From the NCBI RefSeq assembly GCF_013032445.1, contig NZ_WQCA01000009.1:124001-188000 (forward strand): 64,000 nucleotides of DNA, read 5' to 3'. The notes below the pieces were generated by a model. The model was not told the origin of the DNA and did no database searches. It was given only the letters and a program-made list of their open reading frames with translations. Below are positions 41,820 through 51,773 of this stretch, piece by piece. The first letter of the stretch is position 1, and each line of letters opens with the position of its first letter. Position numbers and translations under genes: made by a program. Source of the DNA: Ruegeria arenilitoris. Lineage in GTDB: Bacteria; Pseudomonadota; Alphaproteobacteria; Rhodobacterales; Rhodobacteraceae.

Positions 41820-44635
41820 GAGGCCGCGCGCTCGGCGCCTTCGGTGATGGCTTTGCGCAGCTTGCCTTCAAGCGTGCGTTGCTTGCTGTCCGAATGGTAT
41901 TTCAGCCCGAACATGTCCTTGACGTAGAACGTGTCCACCACCTGCTCGCCATATGTCGCGATCACCGCGTTAGCGATATAGACATTGGCGGCGGCCAGTG
42001 TGCGCGTCAGGTCATACAGCAGGCCGGGGCGGTCGCGGGTATCGACCTCGATGATCGTGTAAATCTCGGACCCGTCATTGTCGAAGGTGATGTGGGTCGG
42101 CACGTTGAACGCGCGTTCGCGTTTTTTGATCTTGTCGCGCGATTTCAGAGCCTCGCGGGCGACAACCTCGCCCTTCAGCGTCTTGTGGATCATTTGCGTC
42201 AGGCGCGGCAGGCGGCTGGCCTCGAACGGGTGGCCCTCGGCATCCTGAATCCAGAACGCATCGGTTACGTACCCGTCCTTGGTGGTGTAACTGCGCGCAT
42301 CCACCACGTTGGCCCCGACCAGCGCCAGAGCCCCTGCGATCCGCGCAAAAATCCCTGGATGGTCGCCCATCGCAAAACAGGCGCGGGTGGCGTCGCGGTC
42401 CTCGTCGGGATGCAGGCGGATTTCCATCTCACCAGGGTCGCCGCTGTGTTCCAGTGCGCGCAGCATCTCAGCAAATTCCACATGGGTCGACAGGTTCAAA
42501 CCCTGCCAATAGGGCGGGTAATGACGTCCGGTCTCGGCCTTGAGGTCCGCCTTGGACCAATCCGCCAGTTCGGCCCGCAGGACCTTTTTGGCCTCGGTGC
42601 CGCGGTTGGCGCGATTGAGGTCCTCCATCCCGGTTTCCAGCGCGCGCTTGGTTTCGGCGTGCAGGGCCCGCAGCAGAGTGGCCTTCCAGTTATTCCACGT
42701 GTCCGGCCCAACACCACGAATGTCGCAGACCGTCAGCACCGTCAGCAGGTCCAACCGTTTGACCGTTTTCACCGCCTTGGCGAAATCGCGCACGGTGCGC
42801 GGGTCCGAGATGTCTCGTTTCTGCGCCATATCCGACATCAGCAAGTGATACCGTACCAGCCATTCCACAGTTTCCGAATCCGCCTTATTCAAACCCAAAC
42901 GCGGAGCAACCTTACGTGCAATTTGCGCACCGAGTATCGAGTGATCCTCAGGTCGTCCTTTAGCGATGTCATGCAGCAGCAACGCGACATAGAGAACTTT
43001 GCGGTTAACCCCGCCCTCGAGAATCGACGAGGCCAGCGGCAGTGATTCCACCAACTCTCCGCGTTCGATCTGGGCAAGGTTGGCGATACACTGGATGGTG
43101 TGCTCATCGACCGTATAGCTGTGATACATGTTGAACTGCATCATCGCCACGATGTGTTCGAACTCAGGCAGAAAGGCAGACAGAACACCCAGTTCATTCA
43201 TTCGGCGCAGGGCACGCTCGGGGTTGCCGTGCTTCAGCATCAGATCAAGGAAGATGCGCTGCGCTTCTTTGTCTTCGCGCATCTCTTCGTCGATCAGATG
43301 AAGGTTAGCGCTGACCAATCGCATCGCATCCGGGTGGATCAACATACCCGTCCGCAGGCCCTCTTCAAACAGGCGCAGCATGTTCAGCTTGTCAGTCAGA
43401 AATGTATCGGCGTTGGCGATGTCCAGACGACCATGCACGACGGCATAGCCTGCTTTGACACGCGGGCGGCGACGAAAGATGCGCTCCAGTAGGGGGGCGC
43501 TCTTGATATGAGTCGCTTCCAGCTTTGTCAGGAAGATGCGTGTAAGTTCACCCACCCGCGTGGCTTCGCGGAAATAGCGCTGCATGAACACTTCGACGGC
43601 ACGACGCCCAGCTCGGTCTTCATACCCCATGCGAGAGGCGACCTCGACCTGCATATCAAAGGTCAGTTGTTCGGTCGCGCGGCCGGTGACCAGATGTAGA
43701 TGAGAGCGGACGGCCCAAATGAAATCTTCGGCCTTTACGAAGGTTTCGAATTCCTCAGGTGTGAAGAGTCCCAAAGGAACCAGTTCGGCCACATCCTGAA
43801 CACCATAGGTATATTTTGCGATCCAGTAGAGTGATTGCAGATCGCGCAGCCCGCCCTTGCCCTCTTTGACGTTGGGCTCGACCATATAGCGCTGGCCTTG
43901 CTTTTTGTGGCGCTCGTCCCGTTCCTGCAGCTTGGCTTCGATGAATTGCCGCTCGCTGCCCTTGAACAGGTCGGCTTTCAGACGGGTTTCCAGTTCAGCC
44001 CCTAGGTCCTTGTCCCCCGCCAGATAACGCTGTTCCAGCATGGCGGTGCGGATGGTGAAATCCTCGGCCCCGAGACGCAGGCAGTCTTTGATGGTGCGCG
44101 ACGAATGCCCGACCTTCAGCCGCAGATCCCACAGGATGTAGAGCATGGATTCGATGACGCTCTCGGCCCAGGCGGTGATCTTGTACGGTGTCAGGAACAG
44201 CAGATCGACATCCGATGACGGGGCCATCTCTCCCCGCCCGTAGCCTCCAACTGCCATTACCGCCATTTTCTCACCCTGCGTCGGCGTCGCCAACGGGTGC
44301 AGATACACGCTCGAGACTTTCATGGCAGCACAGACCAACCCGTCGGTAAGATAAGTATAAGAATGGGTCAGTGGCCGCGCATCAAAGGGGCGTTTGGAAA
44401 AAGCATCGGCAATGGCCTGACGCCCGGCTTTCTGAGCATCACGCAGAACCCGCACAGTTTCATTGCGTCGCGCGGCATTGTCCGAGGTATTGTCGAAGGC
44501 TTCCGACAGCTGTGCCATGACGGCGGCGCTGTCGAATATTTCATCGGCCGGGCAAATCAGCTCACCCTTTGGGGTGAGCGTCAGCACCGTTTGATCAGAA
44601 ACCGGCGCCTGAGAAGCTTTGTGGGGCAGGGTCAA
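41816..44635 (-). CDS. glnD: [Protein-PII] uridylyltransferase/uridylyl-removing enzyme
   Basis: Nitrogen-status sensor that uridylylates and deuridylylates PII proteins in response to glutamine. It has 939 residues, with the nucleotidyltransferase motif GGYGRGEMAPSSDVD at 130-144, a GlnD-type linker, the HD domain (YHSYTVDEHTIQCIANL, LLLHDIAKGRPEDHS) and two C-terminal ACT domains (GDHPGIFARIAGALALVGANV and DTRDRPGLLYDLTRTLAAANV, read in part). It overlaps the upstream lipoprotein gene by 41 bp and murJ by 4 bp. The start at 44635 is accepted because the frame is intact from there. Confidence 0.97.
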   Translation of the reverse strand: MTLPHKASQAPVSDQTVLTLTPKGELICPADEIFDSAAVMAQLSEAFDNTSDNAARRNETVRVLRDAQKAGRQAIADAFSKRPFDARPLTHSYTYLTDGLVCAAMKVSSVYLHPLATPTQGEKMAVMAVGGYGRGEMAPSSDVDLLFLTPYKITAWAESVIESMLYILWDLRLKVGHSSRTIKDCLRLGAEDFTIRTAMLEQRYLAGDKDLGAELETRLKADLFKGSERQFIEAKLQERDERHKKQGQRYMVEPNVKEGKGGLRDLQSLYWIAKYTYGVQDVAELVPLGLFTPEEFETFVKAEDFIWAVRSHLHLVTGRATEQLTFDMQVEVASRMGYEDRAGRRAVEVFMQRYFREATRVGELTRIFLTKLEATHIKSAPLLERIFRRRPRVKAGYAVVHGRLDIANADTFLTDKLNMLRLFEEGLRTGMLIHPDAMRLVSANLHLIDEEMREDKEAQRIFLDLMLKHGNPERALRRMNELGVLSAFLPEFEHIVAMMQFNMYHSYTVDEHTIQCIANLAQIERGELVESLPLASSILEGGVNRKVLYVALLLHDIAKGRPEDHSILGAQIARKVAPRLGLNKADSETVEWLVRYHLLMSDMAQKRDISDPRTVRDFAKAVKTVKRLDLLTVLTVCDIRGVGPDTWNNWKATLLRALHAETKRALETGMEDLNRANRGTEAKKVLRAELADWSKADLKAETGRHYPPYWQGLNLSTHVEFAEMLRALEHSGDPGEMEIRLHPDEDRDATRACFAMGDHPGIFARIAGALALVGANVVDARSYTTKDGYVTDAFWIQDAEGHPFEASRLPRLTQMIHKTLKGEVVAREALKSRDKIKKRERAFNVPTHITFDNDGSEIYTIIEVDTRDRPGLLYDLTRTLAAANVYIANAVIATYGEQVVDTFYVKDMFGLKYHSDSKQRTLEGKLRKAITEGAERAAS

Positions 44636-45767
44636 TCACTACTACCTGTTTATTCTGGATCGTGGCCACAGCCAGACCACGTTCATTCGTACCGTTCGGA
44701 CGCAGGCGGAAGATGCCACCGACGCCCTGGAAACCGGCGTTCTGTGTCAGCGCCGAGGCGGTCAGCGCGTTGGATTTTCCCTGACCAACCAGCGCAGCGA
44801 TAGCTGCTATACCGTCATAAGCCAAGCCGCTGATTGGGTGTGGAGCCTCGCCATAGGTGTTGTTGTACCGCTGGCGGTAGGCCTGCGCCTTGGAAGGATC
44901 AGGCAACGCGAACCAGCCACCCTGTACACCCGGCAGGTCCAGTGTTTGTGGCGGGATGTCCCAGCGCGTCAGGCCAATATACTGGGTGTTTGTAGGGGAA
45001 ACGCCCGCTTCGGGCAGCAATTGAGTGAAAAGCGGTAGCGCTCCTGCCGTGGTCGCTGTCAGGAACAGAGAATCAGCGCCTGAGGCGTCTACGGTCGCTT
45101 TGACATTTGGTACAGAGTTAATGACGCCTTGTTGCGACCGATCGTAGCCGATCGAACCAGCGTTGTTCACCCGGCTGCTGCTCAGCGCATTTGCAATGGC
45201 GGTCTGACCCAATTGCCCCGCACTATCGTTGCTGTGGACTATGACCATATTGCTCTTGCCCTGCGACCCGGCAAAGCTGACCAGTCGATTGGCCGTGTTG
45301 TCAAAGGTCGGGCCAAGCACGAATACATTGCCGCCTGCAATGCTTGTGTTGTTTGAAAAGGACAGCACGTTGACGTTGTTGTTCAACACTGCAAGGCCAG
45401 CTGAATTCGCCGCTTGCGCATAGACCGGTCCCAGAATGATTTTTGCCCCATCGGCAACCGCGCGTTGCGCAACTTCGGCCGCTGTATTCGAGCTGCCGCG
45501 CGTATCATAGACACGCAGATCGATTTTGACATTCTGCAGATCGGCCATCGCCAGACGAGCCGCGTTTTCAAGGCTGCGCGCCAGTGCTGCGTCGCCAGCC
45601 TGTCCCGATCCTGCGGGTACCAGAAGGGCAACAGGGACGGGTTCGGATGTGTCAATCGACGGTCCTCCGCCGATACCTGTGGTTTCACACGCGGTCAGAA
45701 AGGCGGCGGTTGCCAGCACGGCGGCGGTACGCGCCAGCTTGCGAACGGGCTTGCAAACGGTAAACAT
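44595..45767 (-). CDS. Penicillin-binding protein activator (LpoA-like lipoprotein)
   Basis: Outer-membrane lipoprotein of 390 residues with a periplasmic-binding-protein (LivJ/YraM) fold, thought to activate peptidoglycan synthases. The start at 45767 gives a lipoprotein signal ending in FLTAC (Cys27); a longer frame reaching 45905 would overlap the rsmI start. Segments VPVALLVPAGSGQAGDAALA, GPVYAQAANSAGLAVLNNN and GLAYDGIAAIAAL follow the fold. As in E. coli (rsmI divergent from lpoA, then yraN), it is divergent from rsmI-yraN. Only the LpoA C-terminal domain is represented. Confidence 0.9.
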   Translation of the reverse strand: MFTVCKPVRKLARTAAVLATAAFLTACETTGIGGGPSIDTSEPVPVALLVPAGSGQAGDAALARSLENAARLAMADLQNVKIDLRVYDTRGSSNTAAEVAQRAVADGAKIILGPVYAQAANSAGLAVLNNNVNVLSFSNNTSIAGGNVFVLGPTFDNTANRLVSFAGSQGKSNMVIVHSNDSAGQLGQTAIANALSSSRVNNAGSIGYDRSQQGVINSVPNVKATVDASGADSLFLTATTAGALPLFTQLLPEAGVSPTNTQYIGLTRWDIPPQTLDLPGVQGGWFALPDPSKAQAYRQRYNNTYGEAPHPISGLAYDGIAAIAALVGQGKSNALTASALTQNAGFQGVGGIFRLRPNGTNERGLAVATIQNKQVVVIDPAPQSFSGAGF

Positions 45768-45855
45768 CTGAATGAAAACTCCCTGTCCCGGCGGCTTGGG
45801 GTGCCACCTATCTATTGCGCCGCGATAATAAACGTCACGCTGTGAGGGTCCAGCT

Positions 45856-46713
45856 TTGAATTTCCAAAAAGTCAGATTGGGCGCCGGCCTGTATTTTGTT
45901 GCCACTCCGATTGGAACGGCCCGCGATATTACGCTCAGGGCGCTGGACGTGCTGGCATCGGCGGACGTGATCGCCGCCGAGGATACTCGAAGCCTGCGCC
46001 GGTTGATGGAGATTCACGGCGTTCCGCTCGAGGGGCGGCGCATTCTGGCCTATCACGATCACAGTGGCGCGGGTGCACGCGGAAAGATTCTGGATGCTTT
46101 GGCTGAGGGAAAATCGGTTGCCTACGCGTCCGAAGCGGGAATGCCTCTGATCGCTGACCCTGGATACGATTTGGGGCGGCAGGCCGCCGAGGCCGGGCAT
46201 GTGGTGACCTGCGCGCCGGGGCCGTCGGCGGCTTTGATGGCTCTGACTTTGGCGGGTCTGCCGACGGATGCGTTCTTTTTCGCGGGCTTTCTGCCCAATG
46301 CGTCCGGTGCGCGTCGGTCGCGAATTGAGGCATTGCGGGATGTGCCCGGCACGCTGGTATTCTACGAATCGCCGAAACGTGTGGCCGCCTGCCTGTCGGA
46401 TCTGGCCGAGGTGTTGGGGGAAAACCGCCCTGCCGCGATGTGTCGCGAGTTGACCAAAAAGTTCGAAGAGGTCCGGCGTGGGTCTCTGGGCGACCTCGCG
46501 GCAGAATTGCAAGGGCAGACGGTCAAAGGTGAAATCGTCTTGCTTGTGGATCGTGGTCATTCGGAAACTGTTAACGAGTCCGATGTAGAAGAGGCTCTGA
46601 AACGGGCTTTGGAAACGCATTCGGTGCGGGATGCGGCGGATTTAGTGTCAGAAATGTATAAAATGCCGCGTCGTCCGATCTATCAGAAGGCCCTGAAAAT
46701 GGGAAAGGGATGA
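45856..46713 (+). CDS. rsmI: 16S rRNA 2'-O-ribose C1402 methyltransferase
   Basis: SAM-dependent methyltransferase (tetrapyrrole-methylase fold) modifying C1402 of 16S rRNA. It has 285 residues with the N-terminal YFVATPIGTARDITLRAL, AAEDTRSLRRL, ASEAGMPLIADPGYDL and FYESPKR motifs. The start is a TTG at 45856: no in-frame ATG fits, and GAGGGT lies seven bases ahead of it. yraN begins one base after the stop. Confidence 0.96.
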   Translation: MNFQKVRLGAGLYFVATPIGTARDITLRALDVLASADVIAAEDTRSLRRLMEIHGVPLEGRRILAYHDHSGAGARGKILDALAEGKSVAYASEAGMPLIADPGYDLGRQAAEAGHVVTCAPGPSAALMALTLAGLPTDAFFFAGFLPNASGARRSRIEALRDVPGTLVFYESPKRVAACLSDLAEVLGENRPAAMCRELTKKFEEVRRGSLGDLAAELQGQTVKGEIVLLVDRGHSETVNESDVEEALKRALETHSVRDAADLVSEMYKMPRRPIYQKALKMGKG

Positions 46714-46714
46714 C

Positions 46715-47086
46715 ATGACCGCGCGATCTGTCCGAAGTTCGGTTTCTTATCACGCCGGACAGGCGGCGGAGCAGCAGGTGGCATCCGACTACGAGCGGCG
46801 CGGGTTCTCAATCGCGCATCGTCGCTGGCGCGGGGCCGGGGGAGAGATCGACCTGATCGCCCGCAACGCGGATGGCGTCGTTTTCATCGAGGTCAAGAAA
46901 AGCACCAGTTTTGAGATGGCCGCGGCCCGGATCAGCCGCCGCCAGATGGATCGAATTTATGCCTCTGCCGCTCAGTTTCTGGAAACCGAACCCGGCGGAC
47001 AACTGACCAACGCCCGGTTTGATGCCGCCTTGGTGGATGCCTCGGGGGCTGTTCAAATCATCGAAAACGCCTTTGGCCAGGCCTGA
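46715..47086 (+). CDS. YraN family (UPF0102) endonuclease-like protein
   Basis: A 123-residue protein of the YraN/UPF0102 family, with a restriction-endonuclease-like fold related to Holliday-junction resolvases; function is not established. The core GGEIDLIARNADGVVFIEVK carries the E44, D46, E59 and K61 positions that would form the metal site. It begins one base after the rsmI TGA and is followed by an 8-bp perfect hairpin (47100-47119) ahead of gshB. Confidence 0.92.
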   Translation: MTARSVRSSVSYHAGQAAEQQVASDYERRGFSIAHRRWRGAGGEIDLIARNADGVVFIEVKKSTSFEMAAARISRRQMDRIYASAAQFLETEPGGQLTNARFDAALVDASGAVQIIENAFGQA

Positions 47087-47099
47087 CCCCCATTGAACC

Positions 47100-47119
47100 C
47101 ATGGCCCTGCTGGGCCATG
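47100..47119. other. Hairpin between yraN and gshB
   Basis: Perfect 8-bp stem CATGGCCC / GGGCCATG with loop TGCT, 13 bp after the yraN stop and 28 bp before the gshB ATG. No T-tract on either strand. Confidence 0.4.
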
Positions 47120-47147
47120 TATCTGGCGTGAAACTGAGGGACACGCC

Positions 47148-48080
47148 ATGAAAATCGCCTTTCAGATGGACCCGATCGGGGCCGTGGATATCAATGCAGA
47201 CAGCTCATTCCGCTTGGCCGAAGAGGCGCAAGCGCGCGGGCACACGCTGTTTTTCTACGGGCCAGATCAACTGGCCTATCAGGAAGGGCGCATCACCGCG
47301 CGCGGTCATGACATGAAGGTGCAGCGCGTAGCAGGTAACCCGGCAGAGCTGAGGCCAGAGCGCGAGGTTGATCTGGCCGAGTTCGACGTGATCTGGCTGC
47401 GTCAGGATCCTCCGTTCGACATGCATTACATCACATCGACCCACCTGCTGGACCGTCTGAAAGGGCAGGCGCTGGTGGTCAACGATCCGTTTTGGGTGCG
47501 CAACTACCCCGAAAAACTGCTGGTTCTGGACTTCCCTGACCTGACGCCTCCGACAACGATTGCGCGCGACCTTCAGACGATCAAGGCGTTCAAGGAAAAG
47601 CATGGCGATGTCATCCTGAAACCGCTCTATGGTAATGGTGGTGCGGGGGTGTTCCGGCTGGACGCAAATGACCGCAACCTGACCTCACTGCATGAGCTGT
47701 TCACTGGTTTCTCACGCGAGCCGCTGATCGTTCAGAAATTCCTGCCCGATGTCAGCAATGGCGACAAAAGGGTGATTCTGGTGGATGGCGAACCGGTCGG
47801 CGCGATCAACCGCGTTCCGGCAAAAGGTGAAACCCGATCGAACATGCATGTGGGTGGCCGCCCCGAAAAGATCGGCCTGTCCGAGCGTGATCTTGAGATT
47901 TGTGCCGCGATTGGCCCCCTGCTGAAAGAAAAGGGTCAGGTCTTCGTCGGAATCGACGTGATCGGGGACTATCTGACCGAGATCAACGTGACTTCACCCA
48001 CCGGCATTCAGGAGCTGGAGCGGTTTGACGGCAAAAATATCGCCGAAAAGATTTGGCAGGCGATTGAGGCCAAGCTCTAA
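47148..48080 (+). CDS. gshB: Glutathione synthetase
   Basis: ATP-grasp ligase joining gamma-glutamylcysteine and glycine to form glutathione. It has 310 residues: N-terminal [27 protein letters not shown] (key D...NI..DS.F.L..EA), [25 protein letters not shown]-binding [14 protein letters not shown], and the C-terminal [13 protein letters not shown]. Typical length. Its stop overlaps that of the convergent yifB gene within CTAA (48077-48080). Confidence 0.98.
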   Translation: MKIAFQMDPIGAVDINADSSFRLAEEAQARGHTLFFYGPDQLAYQEGRITARGHDMKVQRVAGNPAELRPEREVDLAEFDVIWLRQDPPFDMHYITSTHLLDRLKGQALVVNDPFWVRNYPEKLLVLDFPDLTPPTTIARDLQTIKAFKEKHGDVILKPLYGNGGAGVFRLDANDRNLTSLHELFTGFSREPLIVQKFLPDVSNGDKRVILVDGEPVGAINRVPAKGETRSNMHVGGRPEKIGLSERDLEICAAIGPLLKEKGQVFVGIDVIGDYLTEINVTSPTGIQELERFDGKNIAEKIWQAIEAKL

Positions 48081-49588
48081 GCCGCGACCTTAGCGCTGAT
48101 GCGAAAGCTCAGCGCCTCGGCCACGTGGGGGCGTCTGACATCCGCTGTGCCCTCCAGATCGGCAATTGTGCGCGCCACCCGCAGAATGCGGTGAAAGGCG
48201 CGGGCCGACAGGCCGAAACGCTCGGCGGCCTTCAACAGCAACTCCTTGCCCTCGGGGTCCGGGGCTGCGATCTCTTCCAGAATCGTACCTTCGACATCGG
48301 CGTTTTGCCGGGTCGACGTACCCGCAAAACGGTCTGCCTGAATTTCACGAGCTGCCTCAACGCGCGCCGCAACCGTGGCCGAGCTGTCGCCTGAGGGTGG
48401 CAGATCAAGGTCCGTAAAGCCCACCGGCGGGACCTCAATCCGCAGATCGAAACGATCCATCAACGGGCCGGAAATCCGCCCCAGATAATCCTCACCGCAC
48501 ACAGGTGCGCGCGAGCAGGCGCGGGCCGGATCGGTCAGGTAACCGCATTTGCAGGGATTGGCGGCGGCCACCAGCATGAAGCGACAGGGATATTTCACAT
48601 GTGCATTGGCGCGGGCGACCATGACCTCTCCGGTCTCAATCGGTTGGCGCAGGGTTTCCAGTACGGTGCGCGGGAATTCGGGGAACTCGTCCATGAACAG
48701 AACGCCATTGTGAGCGAGCGAGATTTCCCCCGGTTTCGCTCCCTTGCCGCCACCGACGATAGCCGCCATCGAAGCCGTATGGTGTGGTTCGCGAAATGGG
48801 CGGGTTCGGCTGATGCCACCTTCGTCCAGCAATCCACACAGCGATTGGACCATCGAGGTTTCCAAAGCCTCGATCGGGGTCAGCGGTGGTAGAATACCGG
48901 GCAGGCGCGCGGCTAGCATGGATTTGCCTGAGCCGGGCGTGCCAATCATGATCAGATGGTGACGCCCTGCGGCAGCGATTTCCAAAGCACGTTTAGCCCG
49001 TTCCTGTCCCTTCACATCGCGCAGATCGCGGGCGCTAGGCGCAAGACTCACCTCGCCCGGTTTGGCGACGGGTAGCGGGGCTTGGCCCGAGAAATGCCGT
49101 ACCACATCGCCCAGTGACCCGGCCCCGATCACCTGAGTGGCATCGACCCATGCGGCCTCGGCACTGGAGGCGCGGGGGCACAGCAGAGTGCGATCCTCGG
49201 CGGCTGCGGTCATGGCGGCGGGTAGGGCACCGACAACCGGCACCAAAGAGCCGTCCAGTGACAGTTCACCCAGCGAAACAGCGCCTTCGGCGGCGTCGGG
49301 CGGGATAATTTCCAACGCTGACAGTAAAGCCACTGCGATGGGCAGGTCGAAATGGCTGCCCTCTTTTGGCAGGTCGGCAGGGGACAGGTTGATGGTGATC
49401 CGTTTCGATGGCAGGGCGATGGCCATCGAACTCAGTGCGCTACGAACGCGATCGCGGGCCTCGGACACCGCCTTGTCGGGCAGGCCGACGATGGAAAAGG
49501 CGGGCAGACCCGGCGAGACGGCACATTGCACCTCGACCGGGCGGGCATCGACCCCTTGGAAAGCAACGGTATGAGAACGGGCGACCAT
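48077..49588 (-). CDS. YifB/ComM family Mg-chelatase-like AAA+ ATPase
   Basis: A 503-residue ATPase of the YifB/ComM family. ComM drives branch migration during natural transformation in other bacteria. It has an N-terminal Lon-protease-like S5 fold domain ([22 protein letters not shown]), Walker A GTPGSGKS at 216-223, Walker [11 protein letters not shown], the zinc-type cluster [24 protein letters not shown] (read in two parts, four cysteines plus one), and the C-terminal Mg-chelatase domain ([21 protein letters not shown]). A 7-bp dyad lies directly upstream of its ATG. Confidence 0.94.
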   Translation of the reverse strand: MVARSHTVAFQGVDARPVEVQCAVSPGLPAFSIVGLPDKAVSEARDRVRSALSSMAIALPSKRITINLSPADLPKEGSHFDLPIAVALLSALEIIPPDAAEGAVSLGELSLDGSLVPVVGALPAAMTAAAEDRTLLCPRASSAEAAWVDATQVIGAGSLGDVVRHFSGQAPLPVAKPGEVSLAPSARDLRDVKGQERAKRALEIAAAGRHHLIMIGTPGSGKSMLAARLPGILPPLTPIEALETSMVQSLCGLLDEGGISRTRPFREPHHTASMAAIVGGGKGAKPGEISLAHNGVLFMDEFPEFPRTVLETLRQPIETGEVMVARANAHVKYPCRFMLVAAANPCKCGYLTDPARACSRAPVCGEDYLGRISGPLMDRFDLRIEVPPVGFTDLDLPPSGDSSATVAARVEAAREIQADRFAGTSTRQNADVEGTILEEIAAPDPEGKELLLKAAERFGLSARAFHRILRVARTIADLEGTADVRRPHVAEALSFRISAKVAA

Positions 49589-49633
49589 GAACGACCTTTT
49601 TGGTTAACAGGTCGTTGCTGCCATGATCGCGGT

Positions 49634-50518
49634 TTAAGAATCGTTAACGGCGCTCACCATTGCGGTGAATTTCGGCCATGCCCCCGGGTCTGCGACGGTT
49701 TTGTCGCGGCAGAACGCGTTGCAGAAGCCCCAACGCTGCCCATCAAGTTCCAGAAAATGAGTGACCGGTTTACCGGAATAGGGGCATTTGGCATTGACCG
49801 AGGGGCCGTCTTCGACAGGGCGTGCGTCCGAAGGCTCGCCGATTGGCCATGGCAGTGATGGCAGGTCCAGCGCATAGGGAAAGGGATCATAGGTCAGGGT
49901 CAGCCCCATCGCGCGCCATTGCCGAACCGGCGTGTCCGCGAGCAACTCAACACAGTAGGCGCGGTTGGCATCGGAAACCGGCAGGCCATACCCGATGATC
50001 CGCGCGGCCACAGGCGTATAGAACACATCCGCCAAGGAATAATAACCGAAGAGCGGGCCACTTTCTGCACCGGATACCGCGCGGGCATGTGCCCAGAGCG
50101 TTTCGATACGGTTCAGATCAGCCAGCGTCTCGGGCGACGGGTCAAACCCCTGCCAGCAATGTTTCAACTGCATCGGGCATTCCCCGCGCAAGGCGGTGAA
50201 CCCGGCGACCATCTCGGCACAGAGCCACCGGGCGGTGGCGCGTGCAGCGGGATCAGTGGGCCACAACCCAGTCTCGGGGTGACGCTCGGCAAGGGTCTCG
50301 GCCATGGCGAGGCTTTCGCCAACGACCATGCCGTCCGGCAGGCGCAGGGCGGGCACGAGGCGCGCGGGGGCAAGGGCGCTCATATCCTCGGCCATGGTGC
50401 CGGAATAGAGGCCGATCATATGGCTTCGATAAGGCAGGTCGAACTTTTCCAGCATCAGCCAGCCACGCATGGACCAGCTGGAAAACAGGCGGTCTCCGAT
50501 AAACAAATCATAGGTCAT
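49634..50518 (-). CDS. Glutathione S-transferase fused to a YHS/TRASH-like metal-binding domain
   Basis: A 294-residue protein. Residues 1-80 form a thioredoxin-like GST N-domain (LFIGDRLFSSWSMRGWLML, VPALRLPDGMVVGESLAMAE), 90-215 the helical GST C-domain. After a Pro-rich linker, residues 245-285 form an extra domain: CPYSGKPVTHFLELDGQRW followed by GFCNAFCRDKTVADPGAW. This resembles YHS/TRASH domains, with C245, H254, C266 and C270 as potential metal ligands. Ordinary bacterial GSTs end near residue 220. Substrate unknown. Confidence 0.85.
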   Translation of the reverse strand: MTYDLFIGDRLFSSWSMRGWLMLEKFDLPYRSHMIGLYSGTMAEDMSALAPARLVPALRLPDGMVVGESLAMAETLAERHPETGLWPTDPAARATARWLCAEMVAGFTALRGECPMQLKHCWQGFDPSPETLADLNRIETLWAHARAVSGAESGPLFGYYSLADVFYTPVAARIIGYGLPVSDANRAYCVELLADTPVRQWRAMGLTLTYDPFPYALDLPSLPWPIGEPSDARPVEDGPSVNAKCPYSGKPVTHFLELDGQRWGFCNAFCRDKTVADPGAWPKFTAMVSAVNDS

Positions 50519-50576
50519 GGTGTAACGATGGCGCGGCAGAACCGATCCGTAAATCAGTGATTTGTGCGGGGTATGA

Positions 50577-51155
50577 TCACGGGAGGTGATTGATCCGCCC
50601 TACCGACCAGCGGTCGCCGTGATGGGTAATGTCGGTGACCGAGAGGTTGTCGATCCGGTGGCTGAACGCCTCTTGTGCGTCGATGTCGAGGGCGCGCTGA
50701 ACCTGCGTCAGGATCACGCCGAAATGGGCGACGATAACCAGATCGCGCGCGGTGTGGTCCGTGATGAGGCGGTCGATCGCGGCATCGACACGGGCGCGCA
50801 CCTCGTTCCAGCTTTCGCCCTCGGGCGGGCGCACGTCGCCGGGGTTGTCCCAATAGGCAAAGGCCAGTTCGGGGTCTTCGGCCTCAATGTCTTTGAAGCC
50901 GCGCAGTTCCCATGTGCCGAAATGAATCTCGCGCAGGTCGCGGTGATGCGGCAGGCGCTGACGCGTCCCCTGAATGGCCGAGGCGGTGTCGGCGGCACGG
51001 GAAAGGTCGGAGGAAACAATCAGAGCACCGTCTGGCAGGTGATCATGCAACCGCGCAATGGCCGCCTGATCGCTGAGGTCAGCGGGGATGTCGGACCAGC
51101 CGACCATGGTTTTCGCATGGGTTGGGCCGTGACGGACAAGATGCAGGCGGGTCAT
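50577..51155 (-). CDS. Histidine phosphatase family protein, CobC-like
   Basis: A 192-residue phosphoglycerate-mutase-like phosphatase: catalytic RHG at 8-10 (LHLVRHGPTHA), LREIHFGTWELRGF, and the second histidine in VIVAHFGVI. Its start overlaps the cobU stop (ATGA), which suggests alpha-ribazole-5'-phosphate phosphatase (CobC) activity in the nucleotide-loop assembly of cobalamin. That would suit an organism using B12-dependent MeaA. The family is broad, so the assignment rests mainly on context. Confidence 0.8.
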   Translation of the reverse strand: MTRLHLVRHGPTHAKTMVGWSDIPADLSDQAAIARLHDHLPDGALIVSSDLSRAADTASAIQGTRQRLPHHRDLREIHFGTWELRGFKDIEAEDPELAFAYWDNPGDVRPPEGESWNEVRARVDAAIDRLITDHTARDLVIVAHFGVILTQVQRALDIDAQEAFSHRIDNLSVTDITHHGDRWSVGRINHLP

Positions 51156-51673
51156 GGCAATTGACCCTTTAGAACCAGCGGAAGTCCGGCGGTGACCTGC
51201 ACGGCCAGATCGGCCTGCGCTGCCAGGCCGATATTCAGTCGCCCCTGCGCCTCGCGGAACCGGCGGGACAGGGCATTGTCGGGCACGATGCCGTGGCCGA
51301 CCTCGTTCGAGACAATGACAATCGGGGCACGGCAGGATTTAAGCGCCTGCAACAGTGCGGACTGCGCCTGTTCCAGATCGTTTTCGGCCAGCAGATGGTT
51401 GGTCAGCCACATGGTTGCGCAGTCGATCAGACAGATATGGTCTGGCGTCAAGTCAGCCAGCGCAGGCCCCAGATCAAAGGGGGCCTCAACAGTTTCCCAA
51501 CCTTCGCCTCGCTGGACAATGTGGCGTTGGACCTTGTCGCGCATCTCGTCATCAAACACTTGTGATGTGGCGATGTAGATACGATTTTTATTAGATAAAA
51601 CAACAAGTTGCTCGGCAAAAGCCGACTTGCCAGAGGCTGCGCCGCCCAACACAAAGGTTAAATCAGGATACAC
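51152..51673 (-). CDS. cobU: Adenosylcobinamide kinase/adenosylcobinamide-phosphate guanylyltransferase
   Basis: Bifunctional enzyme of late cobalamin synthesis that phosphorylates adenosylcobinamide and then adds GMP. It has 173 residues: P-loop GGAASGKS (10-17), the guanylylation-site region DKVQRHIVQRGEGWETVEAP with the conserved His, DCATMWLTNHL and VSNEVGHGIVPDN. It is the first gene of a two-gene unit with the CobC-like phosphatase and is divergent from rpoH2. Confidence 0.96.
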   Translation of the reverse strand: MYPDLTFVLGGAASGKSAFAEQLVVLSNKNRIYIATSQVFDDEMRDKVQRHIVQRGEGWETVEAPFDLGPALADLTPDHICLIDCATMWLTNHLLAENDLEQAQSALLQALKSCRAPIVIVSNEVGHGIVPDNALSRRFREAQGRLNIGLAAQADLAVQVTAGLPLVLKGQLP

Positions 51674-51690
51674 TGTGATTACCTTTCATG

Positions 51691-51719
51691 TGATCCACCC
51701 GGCTTTGTTCTGCGTATCG
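51691..51719 (+). promoter_or_regulatory. Putative RpoE-type promoter of rpoH2
   Basis: TGATCC (51691-51696), a 17-bp spacer and GTATCG lie 55-83 bp before the rpoH2 ATG. TGATCC is the -35 element of RpoE (singlet-oxygen/ChrR-controlled) promoters in Rhodobacter, where rpoHII is a known RpoE target. The -10 match is weaker. A CGACC-TTA-GGTCG dyad overlaps the expected start. Confidence 0.5.
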
Positions 51720-51773
51720 ACCTTAGGTCGGCAAGGCAAGTCCGGCCCGCGCCTGTGAAAAGGGGAGATTTCT

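Noticed and set aside
49633-49648. CtrA box near the end of the GST gene (TTAAGAATCGTTAA)
   Set aside because: The spacing between TTAA halves is six rather than seven bases and it overlaps a stop codon away from any promoter.
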